Origin: Leptodontidium sp. MPI-SDFR-AT-0119
Taxonomy: Eukaryota > Ascomycota > Leotiomycetes > Helotiales > Leptodontidiaceae
Assembly: GCA_020726505.1 (NCBI GenBank)
Contig: JAHLEZ010000012.1
Location: 2,046,001 to 2,110,000, forward strand
Reading direction: 5' to 3'
DNA: 64,000 bases
The position numbers were made by a program, and so were the translations under genes. The notes beneath the pieces are model-generated. The model made no database searches. It was not told the origin of the DNA and saw only the letters and a list, made by a program, of their open reading frames with translations. Positions 55,032 through 64,000 of the stretch are shown in pieces; the first letter of the stretch is position 1; each line of letters starts with the position of its first letter.

Positions 55032-55544
55032 CTACCACCCCTTCAACAACATCTCCCTCTCAAACTCCTCCCCCTCTCGCTCTCCCTCCCGCACCTCTTT
55101 AGTCCACCACGCACACTCCCCCATCCTCGCCGCCATCTCACTCGCACCCGAACTGCTTCTCCTCCTCTTATTCCCAATTCCTCTCTCCTCACTCTCCCCC
55201 TCCTCCTCAACAGGCAAAGGCGGCAACGGCTTCTCCAGCATAAACCTCACTCTCCTCTCCCCTTCACTCTCCTCACAGCCACCACAACCCCATCTTGACG
55301 CACGCAAAGGCAAGGGTGGTAATGGCTTCTCTTCGATGGTGTTGTAGAAGATATATGTGTATGGAGGGGGAGGGGCTTCGCTGTCGTGTTTGAAGGATGT
55401 GCGGAGGGAGAGGGAGGGGGTGGATGTTGTTGATGTTGTGGATGTGGTGGAGGGGTTTCTGGAATGCGTGTGTGGATGTGTGTTGGAGTGGGAGTGGTAG
55501 CGGTGCTCGTAGGCGGCTTTCTCGTCGTAGGTTGTGTCGAACAT
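55032..55544 (-). CDS. small proline-motif protein, hypothetical
   Basis: 170 aa from the ATG at 55544 (MFDTTYDEKAAYEHRYHS). The N terminus has a His-rich segment and a Thr/Ser run. Two copies of an EKPLPPLP motif follow, about 40 residues apart, each the kind of proline-rich ligand bound by SH3 domains. The C-terminal third is highly charged (KEVREGEREGEEFER). No signal peptide or membrane segment. The upstream extension of the open frame to 55754 is AT-poor leader without a good start context, so the inner ATG is chosen. A cytoplasmic adaptor is possible, but this is inference. Confidence 0.6.
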   Translation of the reverse strand: MFDTTYDEKAAYEHRYHSHSNTHPHTHSRNPSTTSTTSTTSTPSLSLRTSFKHDSEAPPPPYTYIFYNTIEEKPLPPLPLRASRWGCGGCEESEGERRVRFMLEKPLPPLPVEEEGESEERGIGNKRRRSSSGASEMAARMGECAWWTKEVREGEREGEEFEREMLLKGW

Positions 55545-58340
55545 CTTTGCTTCTTGTAGAGGGTTGGGAGGTATGGTTTGTGGACTGTTGAGTGATTGAG
55601 TGATTGATTTGATTGATTGAGTGAGTGAGAGCTTGGTAGAGAGCTGGCTTGGTGAGTGAGGTGCGAATGCCTTCAAGCTGGATGCAGGTCCCAAGTAACC
55701 AGCGCCATCGTCCCTATATATTCCCTTCCTCTCAAGGCAGAATCCCACCCACAAATAACATCATCCCAAGAATAGACGGGGGTTGATCGATCGAAACCGG
55801 GTGTACTGTGGTACCTGGTTAAAGTCATCGTAGGATTCTGTGTTTGCTGCGCTGCGCAGCGAGGTTGAAGCGGTTTGTGACTGGTCCTTGGCATCTGGCT
55901 CAGCCTTGCAGACGAAGGCACCAACCAACATGTGGCCCTTCACTGTCACTGTCACAGAATGAACTGGAGCCTGTAGCAAGGCAGTATTTCGGATGGGGGC
56001 TAACCCCTTTTACGTCAGATTGGCTTTAGCCTTTGGGGCCACGGAGGTGCTATTTCTGGGTTCTCGGACTGGTTTGGTGGGGGGGAAGAGAGGGGAGGTT
56101 TCATCTATGATCAGTAATTCTTGAGATGAGAGAGAAAGATCAGATGCTTTTCCGGATCTTGTTGGGCCGTTGTTTCCGTTTGGTTTGTTAGTATTTTTTT
56201 GGGTGGAGAGTAAGGAGATGACCGAAAGTCTGAAAGGTTGGTTGGTGGAGATGCACCTGGTGCAGTTGAGACTCAGGGCCAGTCAGCCTTACTGTAACAG
56301 AGTAAATAGGGGAGCCGAGGATTCATGCTCCTGCGCCATGGCGCCGTAAATAGCAGAATATAAGAAGTAAAGGCTCAGTACAGCATGCCTATTTTTCTCT
56401 CCTTTCATTGTCGTCTTCTTTCCTCGTTTTCCTTCTCTGATGTTTACATCGGAAAACTATGCGTTGAAACCACAATCTAATGAATGCGCAGACCTCTTTT
56501 GAACGAGGAATCAAAAGTCTCCTCCTACTGGAGACGGTATTGAAGAGAGGGACGAGAGGAAACAGCGAGAACACCAGTCTTCCGTATGTGTACATGGTCC
56601 CTGATAATGTCCAGGATGCAATAACAAATTGGAAGCAGGAAACAGAATCCACCACAAAGTTTTCTTTTCCTCATCCACCGCCTTGCTAATTACGACGTCC
56701 TCTTCCAAAATATTAACCTATAGGACTACATTCGCTCAAAAGATACTGTTCTACCCATAAACGAGAGAGAGAGAGAGAGAATTTACCCCCATGAATGGTT
56801 GGACATGTTGTGTCAAGACCTGTAAGTGCCCACGAGACACGACTCCTTATTCAACCCTCCCTGAGAACGTTGTGCAAGGCGTACTGGAAATCAAACGTGA
56901 TTTCTAAAGGAGTGCTTTCTCGATGCTGTGTATTTGGCTTGACGGTGAACAAAATAATCCACGGGCCGATGTAATTGGAACTCAGCCTTCGGAAAGAATA
57001 CCTCATGCAGATACTATTTGCCTTCTCACTAAAAACCACAATCGCTCAAATGTGAAGTCTAGCGAAGATACGAAGCTTTACTGAGGTGATATTTCGAGTC
57101 TTGCATGTCCAGTTGTGATGGTGGAGGGGTTTATGAGAGAGGCTTTGGCGTGTGAGTCGTTCTGGGAACGAGACCCTCCACTCAGGGCTACCTGGTGGAG
57201 AAGAAAGGGAGGTGGAAGCATATCCATCGACCCGAGCAGTCTGGAAGCTGGGATTACACTCTCGTATGACTGCATATTCCTCGCTTCTTACGCCTCCTCT
57301 TTTCCGAACTCCAGATTTAAACATGCAGGCTGCTCGTCCAAGATTCGATCCCCTCCTACCGAGAACCTACACAACCAAATGACAACAGAAACCAAGAAAC
57401 AGAGGAGGGATTTGAAAAGGCAAGGTACTGTTCCTGGCAAGGCTTTAGCATCACTCCCAGCTCCCGTGCTAGCGAAAAGCTTTATTTCTGTTGCTCCTTG
57501 GACGAGTGAGGGCCAGAACAAGAGGGATTCCTTCATGGTACCATAATATACCTCGCCATTCCCCACAAGACAAAAGAAAAGTTGTTGAGAATTGACATAC
57601 CAAGCGGCTATTGAAGCGACCTTTCTTCATGTTCTCACGAAACTGAACTGGTGGTCATTTCCGGGCTGTCAGTTGTCCACAGCAATCCATAACCCACAAC
57701 CCAGAAGAATTTCAAAACAGAATACTTTACTCTGCCATGCCTCATTCCTTGACCACCATAATGAAGCCGTTGTCTCCATGCACAGAGAAGCATAAACTTT
57801 ATCGAGTTGTCCTTCGGTCTCAAAAGCCTTCCGTGCTCCGCGAAAAACGCTTCTATCTTTGCCTTATTTCCAGAACGAACGCCGCCGGTAGCCTAGCCAT
57901 CAAGTCAGACGCATAGGCACCGCGTAAGAAGCTCGTCATTAGCCCTGAGCTATTTCTCCCCTCCACAACCCCTCATTGGTCCCTGGAGGAACATGGCGCC
58001 ATGTTGAGTCCAATCCGGGTGCCCGGCCTTCCCCAGACCCTATGTAGTGCAGATCTCTCCATCTACCCGAATCCGAAACCCCACACTGCCACCGCGTCAC
58101 AACCCCAACCAAGAGGAGATTTGGAAATTTTCCCTGTGCCTCTCAACCCTCAATTGTTTTCCTCACTTGTGTTGCCTTGCAACAATATCTCCCAATTAAA
58201 TCCACCTCGTTTCCCAGATTCAATTGATTGATTCCTTGCTGTTTACTCATGTCGTCTTAACCTCACTTCGATTTTCAGACAACATCAAAACCCCCTGAAA
58301 CGGCTCTCTTCCAAGACTTGAAGATTGATATTGAGTCACC
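55545..58340. other. large intergenic region, no clear gene
   Basis: About 2.8 kb. A (GA)n run lies near 56762-56780. Small frames between 57046 and 57570 on both strands could not be linked to a start, splice sites and a protein pattern together. The last 200 bases form a C-rich leader for the next gene. Confidence 0.45.
56762..56780 (+). repeat. (GA)n microsatellite
   Basis: A run of about nine GA units in an intergenic region. Confidence 0.8.
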
Positions 58341-58683
58341 ATGGGATCTTGCCTCACTCGCATGAAAGCCGAAATGGTTCCACCTCCACCCAGAGCCGGG
58401 AACTGGCAATCCTGCGGTCCACAAAGAGCAGATACATATATCCCCAGCGAAGAACAGCAAGAGATGTATAGAAAGCAGACTTCTCAGAGTACTGGAAATG
58501 GCGCTCCGCTAGGCAGGAAGGAAACGGAAAGTGGCGTTCCTGGGTTGACTTACGATCATGCTGGTCGTCCTGTGTAAGTTGTTATTCCATCCATCGTCTT
58601 AGGCAGGAATTGAGCCTAATGGTGTTTGTAGGTGGCGAGAAGAAAATGCTGTGAGGGTTGAGCATAAGGAGAATATGTGGTGA
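58341..58683 (+). CDS. small protein with MGSC lipid-anchor start
   Basis: Predicted 94 aa from 58341-58573 and 58632-58683, joined over a 58-bp intron (GTAAGT ... TTTGTAG). It begins MGSCLTRM. Gly2 followed by Cys4 and a hydroxyl residue at position 6 is the pattern for N-myristoylation with adjacent palmitoylation, so a membrane-associated protein is likely. The rest is polar and disordered, with PSEEQQEMYRKQ and a closing HKENMW. A long C-rich leader precedes it. No domain is recognised; function unknown. Confidence 0.65.
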
Positions 58684-58908
58684 CGGAAGAGGAGCTGAAA
58701 ACGATATTACTACGAACGAACAGGGTTCTGGGGGATTGAATCCAAATTATCGGAATACAGAACGATAACATTCGACCGGTCCTGCCATGCCGCCGCGGAA
58801 AAAGAGGGGATGTGCCAGTGTTTTGGTTGCTTGTGGTTCAGCATTGAGCACCAGGGTGCATGGAGTTTGGAGTTCGAGCTACACTTGCGTAAGATTTGAG
58901 TCTGCAGG
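58684..58908. other. short gap
   Basis: Convergent region between the small lipid-anchor gene and the inverted pectin lyase remnant; nothing seen. Confidence 0.5.
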
Positions 58909-59132
58909 TCATTGGTGAGCTGTAGCGTCTGCGAGCCAGGATTTAAGTATATTGTTAGTGGTTGGCTTTAGGCTGGATGGTTGCAAATTTGCGCTGCGAT
59001 ATGCTCTGGAGCTGCAGTCGTTGCACTTCCACCCCCGAATACACCTCTGGCAAAGCCATAGGCAGATTCTTTCACCTGAGCAACAGCCAGGCAGGGTGCT
59101 AGCAAAACGAACAAAATTGATGACGTGAGCAT
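58909..59132 (-). pseudogene. 5' remnant of a pectin lyase gene
   Basis: From the ATG at 59132 the minus strand reads a signal peptide (MLTSSILFVLLAPCLAVAQ), then YGFARGVFGGGSATTAAPEHIA, the standard opening of fungal pectin lyases. It ends at TAA 58968-58970 after 54 residues. In another frame immediately downstream, ILKSWLADATA continues the family sequence, so a frameshift broke the gene. Nothing of the catalytic beta-helix follows. It is in inverted orientation relative to the pectin lyase gene starting at 59888, and its sequence differs from that gene's N terminus, so it derives from a different paralogue. A TATATAA lies upstream. A short secreted peptide could still be made. Confidence 0.7.
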
Positions 59133-59268
59133 ATTGGACGATTATGCGAGGACAACAAGTTGAGTGCTTCAGTACAAGATAAACAGCAGAGAAGTAGTCG
59201 TTACAAATTCCAGGATCAATTGATGAAAGACCTACTGTACCCATAAGACTTGATCCACGGTCCTCTTT

Positions 59269-59275
59269 ATATAAT
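59269..59275 (-). promoter_or_regulatory. retained TATA box of the pectin lyase remnant
   Basis: TATATAA on the minus strand, about 135 bases before the ATG at 59132. Confidence 0.45.
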
Positions 59276-59887
59276 TATCGACCACACAACAATATGCCGT
59301 GGATTGATTGGTGGAAGGACGGAATTCGATTGCACCGTTCTGGGTCCCTGTTCATCGATACTTCCAACAAACTACGAAGTATATTCTCATCGTCTCATTA
59401 GAAAGGACCAAACTTAATTTAGGCATCTCCGCTACGATATTCGAATGATACAGGCATGCCAAGAAAGAAATGAAGTTGTTCCACAAATCCTTTACACCGC
59501 AGGCTTGGTATCATGCTTTGATGGGTCAGTGGACTCTTGGGACCGAAGTTTTCGGGTTTGTTTCTGTACGGCCCATGTCGACACCTCTCGACAACCAGTA
59601 GGATTGAAGGATTTACACATTGGAGGAGGGGCAATAGAGGGGTGGGCCTGTATATTTCTCCTTTCGAATAGCCCTTTCACAGCCAAATCCGGTTTCCCAA
59701 TGCGACAGATAAAGTGCAGTGAAACATTCAATGGGAAATGAAGTAGATTTTTCGTCGTCATGCCCCGCTGGGGATATATGTATGAGAATGTCGAAGAGCC
59801 CTTGATAATGCGGTCGTTATTGATCTCAGTCTCTTCCCGTTCTTCAATCTTTTGTCTCCGTTCTTTCTACCTAAAGTCTCCTCAATC
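59276..59887. other. divergent promoter region
   Basis: Lies between the inverted remnant and the intact pectin lyase gene. Short frames only. Confidence 0.5.
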
Positions 59888-62469
59888 ATGCATTATTTCC
59901 AAGCAGTCACTGTCGCCGTGCTGGCACTGGCGCAATTCTCTACCGCCCTTCCCTCTTCTCACAAACAACAGAAGCGCGCCATTTCATCTCTACTTAACGG
60001 ATCCCCTATCGGCTTTGCATCTGCCACTACCGGCGGAGGAGATGCTGATCCTGTGTATCCCACTACTATCCAGGAGCTGACAGAATATCTTACCTCTACC
60101 GAGCCGCAAGTGGTCGTTATATCGGGCACTTTCGACTTTACTGGATCTGAAGGAACCATGACGGCACAAGCTTGCAACGCATACTCTTGCACACCCGACA
60201 ACGGAGGCCAGTCACTACTCGACACCGTCAACGGCTGCGGCGGCGATACTTTCGAAGTGACACTCGACAAGGCTGGATACCAACCTCTCTGGATTCAATC
60301 AGACAAGACGTTGATCGGCACGGGCGGCGCGACCATTAAGGGCAAAGGCTTCCGCCTCTCAGGCGTCGAGAACATTATCTTTCAGAATTTTGCCATTACT
60401 GATCTGAACCCACAGTATGTATCATCCTACCTCTGTACCGAATGATCTTAGAGACGTACCTTTGTCCTTCAATGCCTTGTCTTCATACATTCAAAAGAAG
60501 CACGCACTAAGTCCATGAATAGGTACGTCTGGGGAGGTGACGCAATTGCTCTTACCGGCACCAAGAATATTTGGATTGACCATATCCACGCAAGTGCTTA
60601 ATGCCAAACGATAGCAATAGACAGACGGCTGATTTTGCGTTCAGACCAAAAGCCTTGGCCGTCAACATTACAGTTTCGGCCAGGGTGCTAGCAGTGGTGT
60701 GACTATTTCCAACTCATTCATTGACGGTGAAACTGAATACTCGGCAAGCTGTGATGGACACACATACTGGGGCCTGGAGCTTGTCGGTGAAGCCGACCAG
60801 ATCACCTTCTACAGTACATTGCCCTTACCGATCACCTTCAACACAGCTAACTGAAGCCCCCCAAACAGAGAACTATGTCTACATGACTTCCGGACGCACC
60901 CCAGCGCTCTCCGGAACTACTTTCTTCCACGCTGTCAACAATGTATGGTCCTCAAACAGCGGACACATGATTGAAGGTACTGATAATGGTATGGGTGTAT
61001 ACGTAAGTTTAGCTTCATGAAGCAAGATTCCCTTTGTAATGGTGTCTTGAGAGGGTACATATTCTCTGTCCCTTGTAGACATGAAAGCCTCTCGGAACTA
61101 TGCGAAATAGCAAGCTGACAAAGAGATACATTTAGGAGGGCAACTACATTGTCGACTGCCCAAACGCCGTCGGCGACCCTGCCCCCTCTGTCACCCTGTT
61201 CACCTCTGAGGCCGCCGACGTGTCAAAGTGCGCAGCAATAATGGGCCGTGACTGTGTCCCTAACGAGCTGTTCAACTCGGGAGACTTCAATGGACTGGGT
61301 AGTAGTTCGGACATCCTGAGCCAGTTCTCTGGCTTGACGATAATAGATGCAGACCCCGTCTCTTCAATCAAGCCCGCTGTTGTCTCAGCTGCCGGTAATA
61401 CTTTGTAAGTGTGATCCGCCACCTGCAGAGTGGCCATTAAGCCAATCAGTCAGCCATCAGCTGAGCTACTTTCTCAACTGACTGACTTGTATGTAGCCTC
61501 ACAGCTGAATGGACTGAACTGAAGAGCTGATCAGCTGCTTAAAAGCTGATTCCAAAAATAGACGTATATTAAAAATCTCTCCCAAGGTGTACCGCATTAA
61601 AAGCAACCACCAACTCTACTAGACCTCTTCTCTGCCAATTCTTCAAGCATTCGCCTTGCCATAGAGCAATTACCGTGCTCGCAGATGGTGCTCCAAAAGC
61701 CTCAGACGATATATCTTCGATATCAAAAGACGTAGTTGAGCGAGACATGATTTTGGTGATGATATTGATGGAATTAGAGAGTTAGTATGTGTGAGTGATG
61801 AGTCCGGGACGTTCCTGAAATATCCTGCCGGCCTTCACCGCCTAATTTTGGCCCATCGTGGGTGGTTTTTCCGCTCTGGGGCATTTATTACCTCAAGCGA
61901 GGCATTAAACCATCATACTAACTCCTTACCACCTCACTCCAAAATCACTTATAAAAATTATGTTTAGCTTATCAGCCAGCTTATAAGCTGGCCCTCTTAC
62001 GGCTGATTGGCTTACAGATATATTCGAGCTGATTGGCTGACGATTTTTACTCAACTGACTGAATGACTTAAAAGCCGGCTGACTTTTTGGCCACTCTGGC
62101 CACCTGCCGTTATTCTCTTTCGGGACTCTCTACCATCTGTTGTCGTTCATCTTGCTCATGGTAACTAGGGATGGAAATGCGTCTACAGGGACGAAGGTCA
62201 TTACGTCACCAGCAGCAGTAGTATCATCAGCGGCCGTTGATGTAGCATCAAGCACTCCCACCGCCGTGGTCAAGCCGGTTGCATCATCCGGAGTTTCTTC
62301 AACTGCCGCCGTCGCGATGTATGGACAATGGTAAGCACTCCCTTTCTATGTCCTGCCGGACTAGCTAAATCTGTTTCCCAGTGGAGGGTCTATGTACACT
62401 GGCTCCACGACATGCGCCGAGGGCTCGACCTGCACCACGTACAACGATTTCTACTCCCAATGCGTCTAA
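59888..62469 (+). CDS. pectin lyase (PL1) with C-terminal CBM1
   Basis: Predicted 471 aa from exons 59888-60414, 60523-60589, 60645-60813, 60869-61002, 61136-61404, 62169-62330 and 62382-62469. Pectin lyases cleave methyl-esterified pectin by beta-elimination outside the cell. Residues 1-20 are a signal peptide, followed by a KR dibasic site at 29-30. Family blocks: GGGDADPVYPTT, GTFDFTGSEG, WIDHIHTKSLGRQH, GETEYSASCDGHTYW, TSGRTPALSG (Arg264, likely catalytic) and HMIEGTDNG. After a Ser/Ala/Val linker comes a fungal cellulose-binding module (YGQCGG ... GSTCT ... NDFYSQC). The second intron (60590-60644) has a GCAAGT donor. The fifth intron is 764 bp because it contains an inserted transposon; without it and one target copy it would be about 83 bp. 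All junctions keep frame, so the gene looks functional. Confidence 0.92.
61426..62098. mobile_element. non-autonomous hAT-like DNA transposon (673 bp)
   Basis: The ends are perfect 11-bp inverted repeats: CAGAGTGGCCA at 61426-61436 and TGGCCACTCTG at 62088-62098. The 8-bp target duplication and a CAGAG-type terminus are hallmarks of the hAT superfamily. Subterminal regions contain several copies of TCAGCCAATCAGC-like motifs in both orientations (GATTGGCTGA, CAGTTGAG), as expected for transposase binding sites. No full transposase is present; the only internal frame is a 59-residue one on the minus strand (61748-61569). It sits wholly inside the fifth intron of the pectin lyase gene, leaving the splice sites intact. 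Confidence 0.88.
61569..61748 (-). pseudogene. 59-aa reading frame inside the hAT-like element
   Basis: MSRSTTSFDIEDISSEAFG ... LGRDF followed by TAA. The acidic, polar start resembles the N-terminal leader often seen before the zinc-finger of transposases, but there is no domain, so a remnant of the parental transposase is only a guess. Confidence 0.3.
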
Positions 62470-63496
62470 GCTTGTGCTCCAACCTATTTTTTTTCTTTTT
62501 TTTTTTTAGCTATAACCACGTGTAGCTGTGCTAAGATTAACGGAGTAGGACTATGAGTAAGCATTTTGACTGGAAAATCCTAGAAGGCTGGAATAGATGC
62601 ATCATCATCAGCATTTTATATATTGATTAAGCTCTTCTCCCCGGAATGTGGAGAGAGTCTCTTACTTTCTTGTAAATAGAATACATTTTTGACTGATACC
62701 TTGTACTTACTTGATTCTCGGTGATACTGTACTGTTATATGTCAGAAAATGTACTTAATCAGTAAATTACAAACAAAACGTAACCCCATCTTTGCAAAAA
62801 TAGACGTAATAAGTTGCTAGTTTTGCTTCTGGCAGGACCATAATATAGTAGAGTGCGTTTACTGGACTACACATTGACAGGGAGTAAGATACTGGTTTGC
62901 GCGAGCTCTGGTCGAAACAACAGACTCGCCATATCAAACTCCACAGCTACTATTCCCCCCCCCCCCCCCCCCCCCACAGATTGAATATTGCTTCTAAATG
63001 TTAACTTCTCTGGGTCGGAGGCAACAATTGCCTACGTTTATTGGCTACATGCCCTGGGTTATCGTTCAGCACGAGCCAAAATAGGGTCCGTTGTAAAGGC
63101 AAGGGTGGCTGCAGAAGGTTCGGGAGAGACAATGCCCTACTCGAGGCAGAAAATTCCTAGATTTATTGGATAGACACCTTAGAAGGCTACCCATACTGGC
63201 TCCAGCTTTCCTCCAGATTTAGCATTCATTTAAGGGGGGGGGGTAGGGCGTCGAGTGGTCTCATCGTGCGTTTCGAGCTTGTCGTCCCACCGAGCCGAAC
63301 TTTCTCGGAACCGAACCGAACTTTCTCGGCGACCTACTAAATTTGATTCGAAGCACAGCTGTTCTGCGTTCGAGATCTTCTGAAAACAGCAACGAATCTC
63401 CGATGGGCGCTAGAGTGGGGAATTTCGAACAGTTGACTCAAATATCCACTGCAGTGCGTTCGGTTGGGCAGTGCGTTGGAAGTAGGTGGAGAGGTC
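62470..63496. other. intergenic with C and G homopolymer runs
   Basis: Contains about 21 consecutive C at 62955-62975 and about 10 G at 63234-63243. No gene is supported. The phrase GAACTTTCTCGG(C/A) is repeated near 63298-63330. Confidence 0.5.
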
Positions 63497-63503
63497 TATA
63501 TAA
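63497..63503 (+). promoter_or_regulatory. TATA box of the terminal secreted-protein gene
   Basis: TATATAA lies about 180 bases before the ATG at 63679, followed by a T/C/A-rich leader. Confidence 0.5.
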
Positions 63504-63678
63504 CAATAGCCAGGCGCAATTGTTTTCTTTTCTATCATCTATCTTATCTATTCATTCTATTCACAACAGGCTGCGCCTTTACTTCTATTCAACCCTCACT
63601 TAACATTCATTTAATTGCTTTCACAATTACATTCTTTTCTACAACAATCAGCCCAACCTAAGCAGTCCAATCTTCAAA

Positions 63679-64000
63679 ATGCAATTTTCATCCATCCTTA
63701 TTGCATCAGCTGCGCTCTTTACCTCCACCTTCGCAGCCCCAGCCGGCTCTTGCACAGAGGACGCCACGACCGCTACGCCCTCAAAGCAATTCGTGACGCC
63801 CGCGACCTCCGCTCTGTCCGACGACCCACATTTGCAGTTTGCCTCCTCAGGCGTCATTAAAGATGTCACCTGTGATTCTGATACGTATGTCTCCCTTTCC
63901 CTCTTCCCCTCCACTTTCCCCCTTCCTTCTCCCGTCCGTCTCTCACCCAACTAACCCACATAGCGTTGTCTCCCTCTTCGACCAACAAATCGCCGAGCTC
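63679..64000 (+). CDS. secreted protein, 5' part only (cut by window end)
   Basis: Exon 1 is 63679-63884; a 79-bp intron (GTATGT ... CACATAG) leads to exon 2 starting at 63964 and running off the window. Residues 1-20 are a signal peptide (MQFSSILIASAALFTSTFAA). The mature region has CTEDATT and DVTCDSD, then VVSLFDQQIAEL after the intron. A TATA box and a strong leader precede it. About 81 residues are visible, too few to name a family; a small secreted or surface protein is likely. Confidence 0.7.

Larger units (their letters stand above)
61418..62106. repeat. 8-bp target-site duplication around the hAT-like insertion
   Basis: GCCACCTG occurs at 61418-61425 and again at 62099-62106, exactly abutting both ends of the inserted element. 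The two copies are identical. Confidence 0.9.

Noticed and set aside
57046..57570. Overlapping frames on both strands in the 2.8-kb gap
   Set aside because: None had a supported start, intron and protein pattern together.

Overview
The window is nuclear DNA from a filamentous ascomycete (Pezizomycotina). The evidence is many 40-120 bp spliceosomal introns, a HET-domain protein, a fungal Zn(II)2Cys6 regulator, a GtaA-type glutaminase, a CBM1-bearing pectin lyase and many small secreted proteins. No rRNA, CRISPR array or prokaryote-type operon was seen. A Leotiomycete-like fungus is plausible, but the species cannot be fixed from sequence alone.

Layout. 1-480 is TA-rich and looks RIP-decayed. 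1.7-6.8 kb holds a P4-type flippase (minus) and a CRIPT homologue (plus). 9.1-10.9 kb holds a six-cysteine secreted protein and an unknown protein. 11.2-18.2 kb carries five minus-strand genes (A-E) that I read as a tandem family sharing a short domain; three share an intron at the same place and phase. I recognise no described family for them. 18.3-19.4 kb is a prolyl-4-hydroxylase-like oxygenase, and 20.5 kb a secreted protein with Kex2-type sites. 23.4-25.4 kb is a HET protein. 25.5-31.0 kb is a nitrogen-scavenging pair: a GtaA glutaminase whose reading frame needs a 12-nt microexon and a GC-AG intron, and a secreted L-asparaginase with Asn at the usual catalytic Asp. 32.0-33.8 kb is an F-box protein, followed by about 279 bp of (AAAT)n.

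35-39.5 kb holds a coiled-coil gene with an in-frame TAG, a divergent pair of splicing factors (PHF5A/Rds3 and pinin) and an epoxide hydrolase. 39.9-42.6 kb holds a cysteine-rich membrane protein and the Zn2Cys6 regulator. 44.5-45.9 kb holds a tRNA-Ile(AAU) with a poor acceptor stem and a broken gene. 47-55.5 kb holds an unknown two-exon gene, an Ala/Gln/Ser-repeat single-pass membrane protein, a cytochrome P450 and a proline-motif protein. 58-64 kb holds a small MGSC-start protein, an inverted 5' remnant of a pectin lyase, an apparently intact pectin lyase-CBM1 gene whose fifth intron carries a 673-bp hAT-like element with a perfect 8-bp target duplication, and the 5' end of another secreted-protein gene.

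Functionally the window mixes housekeeping genes (flippase, CRIPT, PHF5A, pinin) with accessory genes for extracellular nutrition and interaction (glutaminase, asparaginase, pectin lyase, secreted cysteine-rich proteins, HET, P450). Exon boundaries were inferred by hand from splice consensus, reading phase and remembered protein-family patterns. No alignment or database search was run.
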